The translations under genes and the position numbers were made by a program. 64,000 nt of DNA, taken from Chitinophagales bacterium. GTDB taxonomy: Bacteria > Bacteroidota > Bacteroidia > Chitinophagales > Saprospiraceae. Below the pieces are notes generated by a model. It saw only the letters and a program-made list of their open reading frames with translations, made no database searches and had not been told where the DNA came from. The stretch covers positions 124,001 through 188,000 of the forward strand of contig JAFLBO010000004.1 in the NCBI GenBank assembly GCA_017303475.1, in the 5' to 3' direction. Every line of letters begins with the position of its first letter. Positions within the stretch are counted from its first letter, which is position 1. Positions 54,537-63,336 of the stretch are shown here, piece after piece.

Positions 54537-56750
54537 TTACCAGCTGGTGCGGGCTGTAATCCAAAAGTTGCGGCCAGGGGCATTTATTCCAGACGCAAAA
54601 TAACGATACTGAGTATCCAGCAGGTTGTCAATACCAGCCTGCAAGGTCAGGTATTTGCTAATGCGGTAGCCACCCCGGAAATTCACCGTCAACCACTCAG
54701 GCATACCAGATGGAGGAGCGTATTGCAGGTTGTCTTCTCCTTCCAGATTGTAATCTTCCAGGCGTTTTTTGCCGTTAAAGAGTACAAATCCTTCAAAAAA
54801 GCTGCCGTTTTTGTGCCAGCGCGCACCTGCGCGTCCGTACGTAGGCGGAATATGATCAAGCGGAGAAGTCCGCTTGGATTCTCCTTCTTCCAGTATTTCT
54901 CCGCGCGTGAAGGCTACTGAAGCAAACAAGGCAACATTATCTGTAGCATCTGCATTGAGCGATGTGGTAAAGCCGTACAAACGTGCATTGCGTTTGTTTT
55001 GGCTGGCCAGCACCCGGCTGGGGGTGTCGTTGAAGGTAATAGTGTCTTCACCGTTAAACGTAAAGACATCCGTTACAATCGCATCGCGGAACAGGGTTCC
55101 CCAAACAGTGGCTTCCCAGTGTACTCTGTCGCTCAGACGGTAGTCAAAATTCAAATCCAGATTCACTGTTTTTTCCGGCTTAATGTCCGGATTGGGTACT
55201 ACAACACTTCCTGTTTGTGAGTCAAAAACCTTGGCCAGATCATCCACATTTGGCATGCGGAAACCGGAAGAAAGGCTTGTAGAGAAACGCCAGGGACCAT
55301 CGCCATTCCATACGGCGCCCAGGCTTCCGGAGGCTACCGGGCTGCTTTGTGTGACATCGCTGAACGGGAAGGCATAGAATTCGCGGCTCACAAAACTTGC
55401 GTTCAGGCTGGAAAAACCTACACGAGCACCTTGGCTGAAAGTCCAGTTGTTTTTGCCGGATTGGTGGGTTGCATACAAGGCTGCGTTGGTCATTTGGCTT
55501 CCGCCATCCGGGTAACGTGTGCTTTGGGTAGTGATCTCCCCGGTATTTACATTGGTGCGGAAAGCCTCAGATGTCACATCGTTGTACTGGGCATCCACTC
55601 CAACATGAAGCATATGGGTTTCGCCCCAGGTGCGGGCCGCATCAGCGGTTAAACCAATTACGCCTACGTTTTCTATGCGACTCGTACGACGCGGTGCACC
55701 AAAGTTGCGGTTGTGCCGGCTTTCTTCAATGGCCTGGTAGCTTCCAGTTACTGTTAAACCCTGATTGAAAAAACCCATATCAGCCAGTCTAAGACTATAG
55801 GCAGCCATCAACCTGTCCTGTGGACCATAATACCACTCCGCAGAAGCCAAACCCGTGGCTGTAGAAGGATCCGTCAAACGGTCGTAACGCGGTATATTGG
55901 AAGAGGTGCTGTATTGCAGGTTCAAGGTGTGCCGTACGCGGTCGCTTTGTTGAAAAACAATCTTTTCCATCAGATCATACTGTTGGTAGCCGCTGTATTT
56001 CTGCACATATGGATCGCTGTTGTTTACCAAAACATCCTGCCCGTCGATGCGATCCACATAATAGTTCCGTTTGCCAAAAGGCCCGCCAAAACCCGGGTTT
56101 TTACCCATGCGCAAATCCCCGAAATCGCTGTAGGTAAAAGAGGTGATCGCTGCCAATCTCTTGCCGCCCAGACTGAAATCCACGTGCCCGGTTTTTTCTT
56201 CGTTTACCGTTCCATACCGCACAAAAGCGCTTCCGGTGGTTTTAAATCCGCCATCGGAGAAGACCGGGTTTTTGGTGTAAAAACAAATGGCGCCGCCCAG
56301 GGCGTCAGTGCCATACACGGTGGATGCGGGTCCAAACAGGATTTCTGCACGTTCCAGGGCAGCATTGTCCATGGTAATGACATTCTGCAAGTGGCCGGCG
56401 CGGTAAATAGCATTGTTCATGCGTACGCCATCCACCACGAGGAGAATACGGCTGGCTTCAAAGCCGCGCAATACCGGGCTGCCGCCGCCCTGCTGACTTT
56501 TTTGTACAAATGCAGCGCCTGAGTTGATCAGCAGATCTGCCGTGGATTGAGCATTAGTGCGCTCTATATCGCTGCGGCGCAATATCTGTACATCCTGGGC
56601 TATGGTGGCGCGACTTTGCACGCTGCGATTGGCGGAAATAACCGTTTCGTTCAAAACAACGGCTTTATTGGCTGTATCAACCGGCGCCTGAGCCAGGGTG
56701 ACACAGCTGATCAGCGCTAACAACATGGTTAGTACTGTAGTTCTTTTCAT
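54537..56750 (-). CDS. TonB-dependent receptor, haem/hemoglobin-receptor-like
   Basis: A 737-residue outer-membrane receptor. The signal peptide ends near LAQAP. The plug has TVISANRSVQSRATIAQDV, the strongly conserved VLRGFEASRILLVVDGVRMN, NAIYRAGHLQNVITMD and the GTDALGGAICFYTKNP segment, a set typical of HmuR-like haem and hemoglobin receptors. The barrel ends in ITARTSW with an aromatic terminus. The structured leader at 56782-56837 may play a regulatory role. A small membrane protein gene lies upstream on the same strand. Ligand not proven. Confidence 0.93.
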   Translation of the reverse strand: MKRTTVLTMLLALISCVTLAQAPVDTANKAVVLNETVISANRSVQSRATIAQDVQILRRSDIERTNAQSTADLLINSGAAFVQKSQQGGGSPVLRGFEASRILLVVDGVRMNNAIYRAGHLQNVITMDNAALERAEILFGPASTVYGTDALGGAICFYTKNPVFSDGGFKTTGSAFVRYGTVNEEKTGHVDFSLGGKRLAAITSFTYSDFGDLRMGKNPGFGGPFGKRNYYVDRIDGQDVLVNNSDPYVQKYSGYQQYDLMEKIVFQQSDRVRHTLNLQYSTSSNIPRYDRLTDPSTATGLASAEWYYGPQDRLMAAYSLRLADMGFFNQGLTVTGSYQAIEESRHNRNFGAPRRTSRIENVGVIGLTADAARTWGETHMLHVGVDAQYNDVTSEAFRTNVNTGEITTQSTRYPDGGSQMTNAALYATHQSGKNNWTFSQGARVGFSSLNASFVSREFYAFPFSDVTQSSPVASGSLGAVWNGDGPWRFSTSLSSGFRMPNVDDLAKVFDSQTGSVVVPNPDIKPEKTVNLDLNFDYRLSDRVHWEATVWGTLFRDAIVTDVFTFNGEDTITFNDTPSRVLASQNKRNARLYGFTTSLNADATDNVALFASVAFTRGEILEEGESKRTSPLDHIPPTYGRAGARWHKNGSFFEGFVLFNGKKRLEDYNLEGEDNLQYAPPSGMPEWLTVNFRGGYRISKYLTLQAGIDNLLDTQYRYFASGINAPGRNFWITARTSW

Positions 56751-56781
56751 GATATGCGTTTTTGTTGTGTGGTGAAAAGCT

Positions 56782-56837
56782 CATGCAGATGTGCCCACCT
56801 GCGCATACGCGCAAGCAGCCGGGCATCCAACTGCATG
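56782..56837 (-). promoter_or_regulatory. Three-tier hairpin upstream of the haem-receptor-like gene
   Basis: On the minus strand, CATGCAG/CTGCATG (outer, 56831-56837 with 56782-56788) encloses TGCCC/GGGCA, which encloses TGCGC/GCGCA with a GTAT loop. It lies 32 bp before the receptor start and 23 bp after the upstream gene. It could be a terminator (AGCTTTT follows) or a regulatory leader; I cannot tell. Confidence 0.55.
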
Positions 56838-56859
56838 TGAAGGAAAATAATTCAGAAAA

Positions 56860-57411
56860 CTATCCCCTGCCGGACTCGGGAGGTGGGGCAAAAACGCCGG
56901 GTGCAAATTGTGCACCCCATGAATAGGTAAGGAAAACAGGCCTGGAGAAGGCCAAAGTGCTTGAAAAAGGTAAAATGATGTCGCCCGGAGGCATATAACA
57001 GGCGCCGAGGCTCTGAGCCAGCCATTTGATCAAAGCCGGCACAGTAGATTTCCCATTGAATCCGCCAGTTTGAAACAACTGGTCCAGCGTGCTGAAAAGG
57101 GCTTCTTCATGCCGGTCATGGTACAGCGCCACCCGAATGGAGTCGGCCGTTTCAGATACCTTGCGGTAGTCGTACAAATGACCGTCCAGCCGTATTTCTT
57201 TGCGACCAACCCGAATGCCATCAAAATAGTTTTTGGAAAAACTGCGCTCTGGAAGGTCTTCTCCGGCAAACAAAATCCGCCGGGCTTCCAAACGTACATT
57301 CCAGTGCATGCACTGCCAGGCCATCAGCCATCCGGCAGATTGGAACGTAATCAGAAACAGCAGCAAAACTGCCGGAACCGAAAATGCAGTGGGGGTAATA
57401 GCCCGGTTCAT
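56860..57411 (-). CDS. Hypothetical membrane-anchored protein upstream of TonB receptor
   Basis: A 183-residue protein that I do not recognise. The N-terminal helix (SVPAVLLLFLITFQSAGWLM) anchors it, probably in the inner membrane. The rest contains DGIRVGRKEIRLDGHLYDYR and a stretch with Trp and Tyr residues near the C-terminus. It lies directly upstream of the haem-receptor-like gene on the same strand, so a role in the same process is possible. The start ATG fits the anchor. Confidence 0.65.
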   Translation of the reverse strand: MNRAITPTAFSVPAVLLLFLITFQSAGWLMAWQCMHWNVRLEARRILFAGEDLPERSFSKNYFDGIRVGRKEIRLDGHLYDYRKVSETADSIRVALYHDRHEEALFSTLDQLFQTGGFNGKSTVPALIKWLAQSLGACYMPPGDIILPFSSTLAFSRPVFLTYSWGAQFAPGVFAPPPESGRG

Positions 57412-57526
57412 TCGGGCCGAAAGGTAGTCAGTATGTGCTGGCTGGGAAACTCCGGGCGCTAAAAATTACGACGTTTGCCCCCTTTCAGCCTGGGAACTGC
57501 TTGAAACCTAAATCCCGAACAAGCTC

Positions 57527-58576
57527 TTAGCCGTATTGTTGTGCGTAATACAACTGATATTCACCGGAGGTAACCCTTAGCAGCCATTCTTCGTTTTCGA
57601 GGTACCATTTTGCAGTTTCCCTGAAACCTTCAGCGGCTTTGATAGATGGCTGCCAACCCAGCTCGTTTTTCAGCTTGGATGCGTCAATGGCGTAGCGACG
57701 ATCATGTCCCGGGCGGTCTTTTACAAATGTAATCAGACGGCGGGAGGCTCCGGCTTCACGGCCAAGCAGCTCGTCCATGATATCGCAGAGGGTTTCCACC
57801 AGGTTAATGTTTTTCCACTCGTTGTTGCCGCCTATATTGTAGGTTTCTCCATTGCGCCCCTTGTGGAATATGGTATCAATGGCCGATGCATGGTCTTTTA
57901 CCCAAAGCCAGTCGCGGGTGTACTGACCGTCGCCATACACAGGCAGCGGTTTTTCCTCGCGGATGTTTTTGAGCATCAATGGGATCAGTTTTTCCGGGAA
58001 ATGGTATGGCCCGTAATTGTTGGAACAATTGGACAGCACCACCGGCAAGTCGAACGTGTGGAAATACGCTCGCACAAAGTGGTCGCTCGCAGCCTTGGAA
58101 GCGGAATACGGCGAACGTGGATCGTACCGGGTTTCTTCTGTAAAAAAGCCTTCTTCGCCCAGTGAGCCGTACACTTCATCGGTGCTTACGTGGTAAAAAC
58201 GTTTGCCTGCGGTATTGGCGCCCCAGAGATTCCGGGCGGCATTGAGCAGGTTTACGGTGCCCAGCACATTGGTTTCTACAAACGCAATGGGGTTGGAGAT
58301 AGACCGGTCTACATGACTTTCAGCAGCCAGGTGAATGACGCCATCCGGCTGGTAACGTTTGAAAATCCCGGCCAGCGCCTCAGCATCGCGGATATCGGCC
58401 CGCTCAAAACGGTAATTGGGTGCATGAGCCACATCCAGAAGATTTTCCAGATTGCCCGCATACGTCAGCGCATCCAGGTTAATAATGGTATACTCCGGAT
58501 ACTGCTGCACAAAACGGCGCACCAAATGCGACCCGATAAATCCGGCTCCGCCGGTAATGATGATGGATTTGGACAT
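57527..58576 (-). CDS. rfbB: dTDP-glucose 4,6-dehydratase
   Basis: RfbB converts dTDP-glucose to dTDP-4-keto-6-deoxyglucose, the second step to dTDP-rhamnose and related sugars. The 349-residue SDR enzyme has the NAD-binding GGAGFIGSHLV, the AAESHVDRSI segment, catalytic YSASK (about residues 158-162) with the STDEVYGSL segment before it, and the substrate loop NNYGPYHFPEKLIPLML. No other rhamnose genes lie nearby, so it works with genes elsewhere. Confidence 0.97.
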   Translation of the reverse strand: MSKSIIITGGAGFIGSHLVRRFVQQYPEYTIINLDALTYAGNLENLLDVAHAPNYRFERADIRDAEALAGIFKRYQPDGVIHLAAESHVDRSISNPIAFVETNVLGTVNLLNAARNLWGANTAGKRFYHVSTDEVYGSLGEEGFFTEETRYDPRSPYSASKAASDHFVRAYFHTFDLPVVLSNCSNNYGPYHFPEKLIPLMLKNIREEKPLPVYGDGQYTRDWLWVKDHASAIDTIFHKGRNGETYNIGGNNEWKNINLVETLCDIMDELLGREAGASRRLITFVKDRPGHDRRYAIDASKLKNELGWQPSIKAAEGFRETAKWYLENEEWLLRVTSGEYQLYYAQQYG

Positions 58577-58593
58577 GTTTGCTGGACGACGAT

Positions 58594-58760
58594 GGGACGA
58601 TGAACGATGAACGATGGTCCCGAGTACTCGGGATGAACGACGATGGACGATGGTGTTGGCAGAAAGGTTGCCTTATCCCATAATTATTGCATATGGCGGG
58701 CCCCCATCGTTCATCCCGAGTACTCGGGACCATCGTCCATCGTTCACCATCCATCGTTCT
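58594..58760. repeat. Inverted-repeat element with paired GAGTACTC cores
   Basis: The left arm (about 58598-58647) and right arm (about 58704-58758) are near-inverted copies built of GATGAACGATGG words. Each contains the palindrome CCCGAGTACTCGGG (58619-58632 and 58715-58728). A ~57-bp centre separates them. It lies between the start of rfbB and the end of the DUF937 gene. Confidence 0.8.
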
Positions 58761-58764
58761 AAAT

Positions 58765-59397
58765 TTACCTTTTTCCGAACAAGCCTCCCAGAACGCTGCC
58801 CAGGAGATCGCCGGCGCCGGATTGCTGCTGCTGTTGCTGGCCACCGCCCAGTACGGAACCAAGTACGTTGCCGAGCAGGTCGCCCATACCTTGCTGTTGT
58901 TGTGCCTGTTGAGCACCGCCCAGCAATACGCCTGCGAGGCTGCCCAGATCCAGACCGCCAGAGTTTTTGGCTTTACCCAATACGCTCATTACGATTGGCG
59001 CCAGAATAGGCAATAGTTTCATAACCTGAGAGGCACTCAAGCCGGAAGACTGTCCAATTTGCTCGGCAGCAACTTCCTGGCGGTCGCCCAAAATATGGCC
59101 CAGGATGCCCATGCCGTTGGTTGCGCGGTTATCAGCTGCGCCACCGTTCATCAACATGCCGCCCACCATGCCGGCCAGATCGTCGAGCATAGAGCCGTCG
59201 TGGTCGCGGTCAAGGGCTGCACCCAGTGCAGAAAGACCGCCTTCAGAAGAAGCGTTATTGGCCAGTCCGCCCAGAAGGGTAGCAAAAATGCCATTGGCAG
59301 CCTGAGCCGTTTGTTCCGGCTGTGCGCCGATGTGCTCGGAAAGTTGGCCTACCATTTCTTCGGAAAGCTGGCCCTGAAGGATGTCCATTAAGTTCAT
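58765..59397 (-). CDS. DUF937 domain-containing protein
   Basis: A 210-residue protein of the DUF937 family, widespread but of unknown function. The DUF937 fold has MDILQGQLSEEMVGQLSEHI and IFATLLGGLANNASSEGG, then GHILGDRQEVAAEQIGQSSG and LLPILAPIVMSVLGKAK. The C-terminal third is Gly/Gln-rich (GGGQQQQQQSGAGDLLGSVL), with short repeats of GDLLGxVLG. No signal peptide is visible. The 284-bp region upstream (59398-59681) is shared with the divergent HD gene. Confidence 0.9.
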   Translation of the reverse strand: MNLMDILQGQLSEEMVGQLSEHIGAQPEQTAQAANGIFATLLGGLANNASSEGGLSALGAALDRDHDGSMLDDLAGMVGGMLMNGGAADNRATNGMGILGHILGDRQEVAAEQIGQSSGLSASQVMKLLPILAPIVMSVLGKAKNSGGLDLGSLAGVLLGGAQQAQQQQGMGDLLGNVLGSVLGGGQQQQQQSGAGDLLGSVLGGLFGKR

Positions 59398-59534
59398 AAT
59401 CGAAAGAGAAATTTGAAGTTGAAAAATGTGTTCCTTTTGTGCTCTGGTCCTTGGGAGTAAAGAGCGGAACTAAGACGCAAAGTTGCTGAAAAGTATCAGG
59501 CAGAAAGTGAATTCGGCACAAAATTGGAAGCTTT

Positions 59535-59607
59535 GGTAAAATATTTTACCCCGGTGCGCGCAAGTTTTAAGAAAACCCGCATTTTTGGGTTTTTAAGAGC
59601 ATGCTCT
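59535..59607. promoter_or_regulatory. Cluster of palindromes in the divergent DUF937/HD intergenic region
   Basis: Two perfect palindromes lie here: GGTAAAATATTTTACC at 59535-59550 (16 bp) and AGAGCATGCTCT at 59596-59607 (12 bp). Between them, 59572-59578 (AAAACCC) pairs with 59587-59593 in a hairpin. Such sites may bind a dimeric repressor for one or both divergent genes. No gene or clear promoter is seen elsewhere in 59398-59681. Confidence 0.45.
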
Positions 59608-59681
59608 AACCAACATTTTTTAATAAGCATCGTTATCCATTTACTTAAAGGGATACCCGACCGACGACCGAACCTCCACCC

Positions 59682-60272
59682 ATGGATTACCGCGCTGCCA
59701 AAGCATTTATCCTAAACAAACTCCGCGCAGAGCTCTCCGACCAACTGACGTACCACGGGCTGCATCACACGCTCGACGTACTCAAGATGGCTTCGGAACT
59801 TTGCGACAGTGAGGGTGTGGATGGTCGTGAAAAAGTGCTGGTTAAAACAGCTGCTTTATTTCATGATTCCGGCTTTGTCAAAAATCAACATGCCGGGCAC
59901 GAAGCGGAAGGATGTTTGTTGGTACGGGAGCATTTGCCGCAGTTCGGGTACACAGAGGTCGATATCGAGCAAATTTGCGAGATGATCATGGCTACCAAAA
60001 TTCCACAATCGCCCAAAACACTGCTCGACCGGATTCTTTGCGATGCCGATCTGGACTATCTGGGCCGGGAAGACTTTTTTGTCATTGGCGGCACCCTTTT
60101 TGAAGAACTTCAGCAATATCATTTGATTGGCGACGAACAAGCCTGGAATAAACTTCAGGTAAGTTTCCTGGGCGCCCACAGGTTTCACACCCAAACCAAT
60201 CAGGCGGTTCGGGAGCCCGTTAAACGACGTTATTTGGAAGATTTGCAAGACCTTGTGGCTACCTATGCCTGA
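59682..60272 (+). CDS. HD-domain phosphohydrolase
   Basis: A 196-residue metal-dependent phosphohydrolase of the HD superfamily. The metal ligands are HHTLDV (about residues 27-28), HDSG (about 60-61, the HD motif) and CDADLDYLG (the C-terminal Asp). KVLVKTAALFHD and LLDRILCDAD are typical. The substrate, probably a nucleotide or cyclic nucleotide, cannot be told. It overlaps the mutY gene by 8 bp on the same strand and is the first gene of the mutY-ssb-gldE cluster. Confidence 0.9.
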   Translation: MDYRAAKAFILNKLRAELSDQLTYHGLHHTLDVLKMASELCDSEGVDGREKVLVKTAALFHDSGFVKNQHAGHEAEGCLLVREHLPQFGYTEVDIEQICEMIMATKIPQSPKTLLDRILCDADLDYLGREDFFVIGGTLFEELQQYHLIGDEQAWNKLQVSFLGAHRFHTQTNQAVREPVKRRYLEDLQDLVATYA

Positions 60273-61341
60273 TCATGTTTCCGGGCCCGATTCCTCGTTG
60301 CTCCGGTTTTTTCGCACAGCTTTACTGGATTGGTCGCACCGGCACCCCCGGCCTATGCCCTGGAAAGGGGAAAAAGACCCCTATAAAATCTGGTTATCAG
60401 AAATCATTCTCCAGCAAACCCGTGTGGAACAGGGCTTGCCTTACTACCAAAAATTTATTGCGCACTATCCAAGCGTGGAGCATTTGGCCCAGGCGCCTGA
60501 AGATCAACTGTTGAAAGACTGGGAAGGATTGGGCTACTACTCCCGTGCGCGCAACCTGCACGCCGCTGCGCGCTACATAGCACAGCAACTCGACGGGCAG
60601 TTTCCGCAAACTTATGAGGCTATACGAGCCTTGAAGGGGGTTGGGCCATACACTGCAGCGGCCATTGCCTCATTTGCCTATGGCCTGCCCCATGCCGTAC
60701 TGGATGGGAATGTGTACCGCATTTTGGCGCGTTTTTTCGGGGTGTCGCTGCCAATTCATACGCCGCAGGCCCAGAAGGTTTTTTCCAGCCTGGCCCAGCA
60801 ATTACTGCCAGTAGAATCGCCTGCGGCCCACAACCAGGCCATGATGGATTTTGGAGCCATTTGGTGCACGCCTGCACAACCGCAGTGCGCCAGGTGTCCG
60901 ATGCAGGAATATTGCCGGGCGTTTCAGGAGGGAAGGGTGGCGGAATTACCGGTTAAGCAAAAAGCGCTGGTGCGCAAAAAGCGCAGCTTCCATTATATGG
61001 TGTTGCGTCACCGCGGAGAGGTGTACGTGCGCAAGCGCAGCGGGAAAGATATTTGGAAAGGATTATGGGAATTTCCATACACAGAGAATGCAGTTTCCGA
61101 GGTACTTTTGTCGGCCGGCAATGCCAGGGTGAGTGGCCCTTTCCGACAACTGCTTACCCATCAGGAAATAACCGCCTGGTTTTATGAAATGGAACTTCCG
61201 GACGAGCTTCCGGAGCAGATGATACAGAGCGGATTGCTAAAAGATTGCCAGACCATGCCCTTTGAGGCACTCAAAAAAAATATTGCGTTTCCGAAGGTGA
61301 TTGATTGTTTTTTTCAAAGTAAAGATTTAACTTTGAATTGA
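60265..61341 (+). CDS. mutY: A/G-specific adenine glycosylase MutY
   Basis: MutY removes adenine mispaired with 8-oxoguanine. The 358-residue protein has SEIILQQTRVEQGLPYYQKF with the catalytic Glu, a helix-hairpin-helix ALKGVGPYTAAAIASFAYG, LDGNVYRILAR with the conserved Asp, and the iron-sulfur cluster cysteines in the segment CTPAQPQCARCP and EYC (four Cys, about residues 203-219). The C-terminal NUDIX-like recognition domain (GEVYVRKRSGKDIWKGLWEF) is complete. The start ATG at 60265 overlaps the HD gene end; an upstream TTG at 60253 is not needed. Confidence 0.97.
   Translation: MPDHVSGPDSSLLRFFRTALLDWSHRHPRPMPWKGEKDPYKIWLSEIILQQTRVEQGLPYYQKFIAHYPSVEHLAQAPEDQLLKDWEGLGYYSRARNLHAAARYIAQQLDGQFPQTYEAIRALKGVGPYTAAAIASFAYGLPHAVLDGNVYRILARFFGVSLPIHTPQAQKVFSSLAQQLLPVESPAAHNQAMMDFGAIWCTPAQPQCARCPMQEYCRAFQEGRVAELPVKQKALVRKKRSFHYMVLRHRGEVYVRKRSGKDIWKGLWEFPYTENAVSEVLLSAGNARVSGPFRQLLTHQEITAWFYEMELPDELPEQMIQSGLLKDCQTMPFEALKKNIAFPKVIDCFFQSKDLTLN
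61305..61335 (+). promoter_or_regulatory. Promoter of ssb inside the mutY 3' end
   Basis: TTGTTT at 61305-61310 and TAACTTTG at 61328-61335 match the Bacteroidota -33/-7 elements, 20 bp apart, and lie in the last codons of mutY. The -33 word is the same as that of tRNA-Leu. Confidence 0.6.
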
Positions 61342-61377
61342 ACTTTCATCAAATCACGTTTAAACTATTTAAAAAAC

Positions 61378-61842
61378 ATGATCAACAAAGTAACCCTCAT
61401 CGGGAATCTGGGCGGAGACCCTGAAATCCGAACCTTGGAAAACGGCACTCCAGTTGGCCGCTTTTCTCTCGCAACCAATGAAAGCTACAAAGACAAGGAC
61501 GGCAACTGGCAAACCCTTACCGAATGGCACAACATTGTGGTATGGCGTGAGCTGGCTGAACGTGCAAAAAGCCTGAAAAAAGGCAGCACCGTCTACGTTG
61601 AAGGCAAAATCTCCTACCGCAAGTACACCGACAAAGACGGTGTGGAGAAGAGCCTGACCGACATTGTAGCCAATCTTTTCCGATTGTTGGATAAACGCGA
61701 GGGCGGCGGCGGCTTCGATAACCGCATTCCAAGTGCCGAACCACTCAACATGCCCGGCAGCCGCGGCGTATCTGCTGATGCGCCCGCTATGGTACAGGCA
61801 GACGCTCCTCCGGTAACGGAAGGCGACGATCTGCCGTTCTAA
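61378..61842 (+). CDS. ssb: Single-stranded DNA-binding protein
   Basis: A 154-residue SSB. The OB fold has INKVTLIGNLGGDPEIRTLE, FSLATNESYKDKDGNWQTLT and WHNIVVWRELAERAKSLKKG. The C-terminal tail is disordered with Pro, Ala and Gly and ends in the acidic DDLPF tip that binds partner proteins. It has its own promoter and lies next to mutY and gldE, a conserved order in Bacteroidota. Confidence 0.97.
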   Translation: MINKVTLIGNLGGDPEIRTLENGTPVGRFSLATNESYKDKDGNWQTLTEWHNIVVWRELAERAKSLKKGSTVYVEGKISYRKYTDKDGVEKSLTDIVANLFRLLDKREGGGGFDNRIPSAEPLNMPGSRGVSADAPAMVQADAPPVTEGDDLPF

Positions 61843-61961
61843 CCGGAGCAGAAAAGGGGTGTCTTGGACGTCATGCAAGGTCATTTGGGGGCAACTAATG
61901 CCTAATCCATGAATGGCGCCTGCTGACTACCAAGGCACCCTGTTTATTTTATCAACTTTTT

Positions 61962-63227
61962 ATGGGCTGGATAGTATTGTTGTTTTTCTCGTATCTCCTG
62001 TGTCTGATGGTGGAGCGTTCCCTCATTGGCCTCTCCGCGCACGACCTGGACTTACTGCGTACGGAAAACAGCAGGGCGGCCCGGCAGGCCTTGTCTCTGA
62101 GCACCGGGTTGCGCGCTACACTGGCCTCGCTGCTGCTTGCCAGGATATTAATGATTATTGGTTCGGGCTTGTGGTTCGTGGTGGCTATCTGGTTTAATCC
62201 GGCATGGCGCGACGGAATTGATGCGCTGGCAGCGCAATTTACCCTCACTTCCTTTTGGTGGTGGACAGGTGTATTACTCCTGTTTTTTACGGTTTTTACC
62301 CTGTTTTTCTGGGGTATTTACCGACTAACACTCAAAGCGCCGGTTTCTGCAGCTACCTGGCTGAAACGCCTGTGGTGGGTGCCTGCTTTTTGGCGCACCT
62401 TGTTTAAACCCTTTTTACTTCAGGAAGAAAACGAGGCCCCGGCTGAAAATGGCGCCCAGGCCCAATCGCAACAAACTACCTCAGGTAGCGAAAAACGCGA
62501 ACTGGAACTACTAAAAAGTATTGTACAGTTCGGAGAGGTTACGGTAAAACAGGTGATGCAACCGAGATCCAAGGTGGTTTCGGTGGATTTCAGGACAGAT
62601 TTTCATGAATTGCTTCGGCTGGTGCGGCAGTCGGAGTTCTCACGTTTGCCGGTACAGGATGAAGACCTGGACAATGTAACAGGCATCCTGTACGTAAAAG
62701 ATTTGCTGCCTTATCTGGATGAGCCGGCCGAGTTTGAATGGCAGGCCCTTATCCGCACCAATGTGCTCATGGTACCGGAGTCTAAACGCGGCAGCGAGCT
62801 GCTGGAAGATTTCAAGGAGCAAAAAATGCACATGGCTATTGTGGTGGACGAATATGGCGGTATTGCCGGTATTTGCACCCTGGAAGATATTCTGGAAGAG
62901 GTAATTGGCGATATACGCGATGAATTTGACGAAGAAAGTGAGATCAGGTACCGCAAACTGGACGATCACAATTACCTGTTTGAAGGTCAAACCATGTTGA
63001 ACGATGTTTGTCGCCTGGCCGGACTGGCGCAAGGCGCTTTTGACGAGGCTCGTGGCGCCTCGGACACCCTGGCTGGGCTGGTGCTGGAGTTGCGCGGGGA
63101 TATACCTCATGCCGGCGCGGAGGTGAGCTGGAACAATTTCCGGTTGAAAGTAACCAAAGCTAATAAACGCCGGGTGGAACAGGTGCTGCTCACCCTGCCT
63201 AAAACCGGCACGACTTTAGCAGATTAG
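61962..63227 (+). CDS. gldE: Gliding motility-associated protein GldE (CBS/CorC-type)
   Basis: A 421-residue membrane protein. A transmembrane region with several helices (WIVLLFFSYLLCLMVE; ILMIIGSGLWFVVAIWF; WWWTGVLLLFFTVFTLFFW) fills the first 130 residues. A pair of CBS domains follows (VKQVMQPRSKVVSVDFRTDF, GILYVKDLLPYL, HMAIVVDEYGGIAGICTLED) and a CorC_HlyC domain (about 325-415, YLFEGQTMLNDVC). In Flavobacterium johnsoniae GldE acts with GldD in gliding motility and T9SS function. The gldD gene normally next door is not seen; a thioredoxin-fold gene follows instead. An ssb-mutY neighbourhood supports the call. Confidence 0.93.
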   Translation: MGWIVLLFFSYLLCLMVERSLIGLSAHDLDLLRTENSRAARQALSLSTGLRATLASLLLARILMIIGSGLWFVVAIWFNPAWRDGIDALAAQFTLTSFWWWTGVLLLFFTVFTLFFWGIYRLTLKAPVSAATWLKRLWWVPAFWRTLFKPFLLQEENEAPAENGAQAQSQQTTSGSEKRELELLKSIVQFGEVTVKQVMQPRSKVVSVDFRTDFHELLRLVRQSEFSRLPVQDEDLDNVTGILYVKDLLPYLDEPAEFEWQALIRTNVLMVPESKRGSELLEDFKEQKMHMAIVVDEYGGIAGICTLEDILEEVIGDIRDEFDEESEIRYRKLDDHNYLFEGQTMLNDVCRLAGLAQGAFDEARGASDTLAGLVLELRGDIPHAGAEVSWNNFRLKVTKANKRRVEQVLLTLPKTGTTLAD

Positions 63228-63304
63228 CCTTGATTTTCCTTAAAGTTGTTTTAAAGTGGCCATCCGGCGGGTGACCAAACTAGGTTTTTCAGTTTCAGAG
63301 TTGA

Positions 63305-63312
63305 TACTTTTG
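63305..63312 (+). promoter_or_regulatory. -7 box of the thioredoxin-fold gene
   Basis: TACTTTTG matches TAnnTTTG and lies 25-37 bp before the two candidate ATG codons (63337, 63349). A T-rich word at about 63284-63290 sits near the -33 position. Confidence 0.4.
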
Positions 63313-63336
63313 TTCACAGATTGACTGATCCTAATT

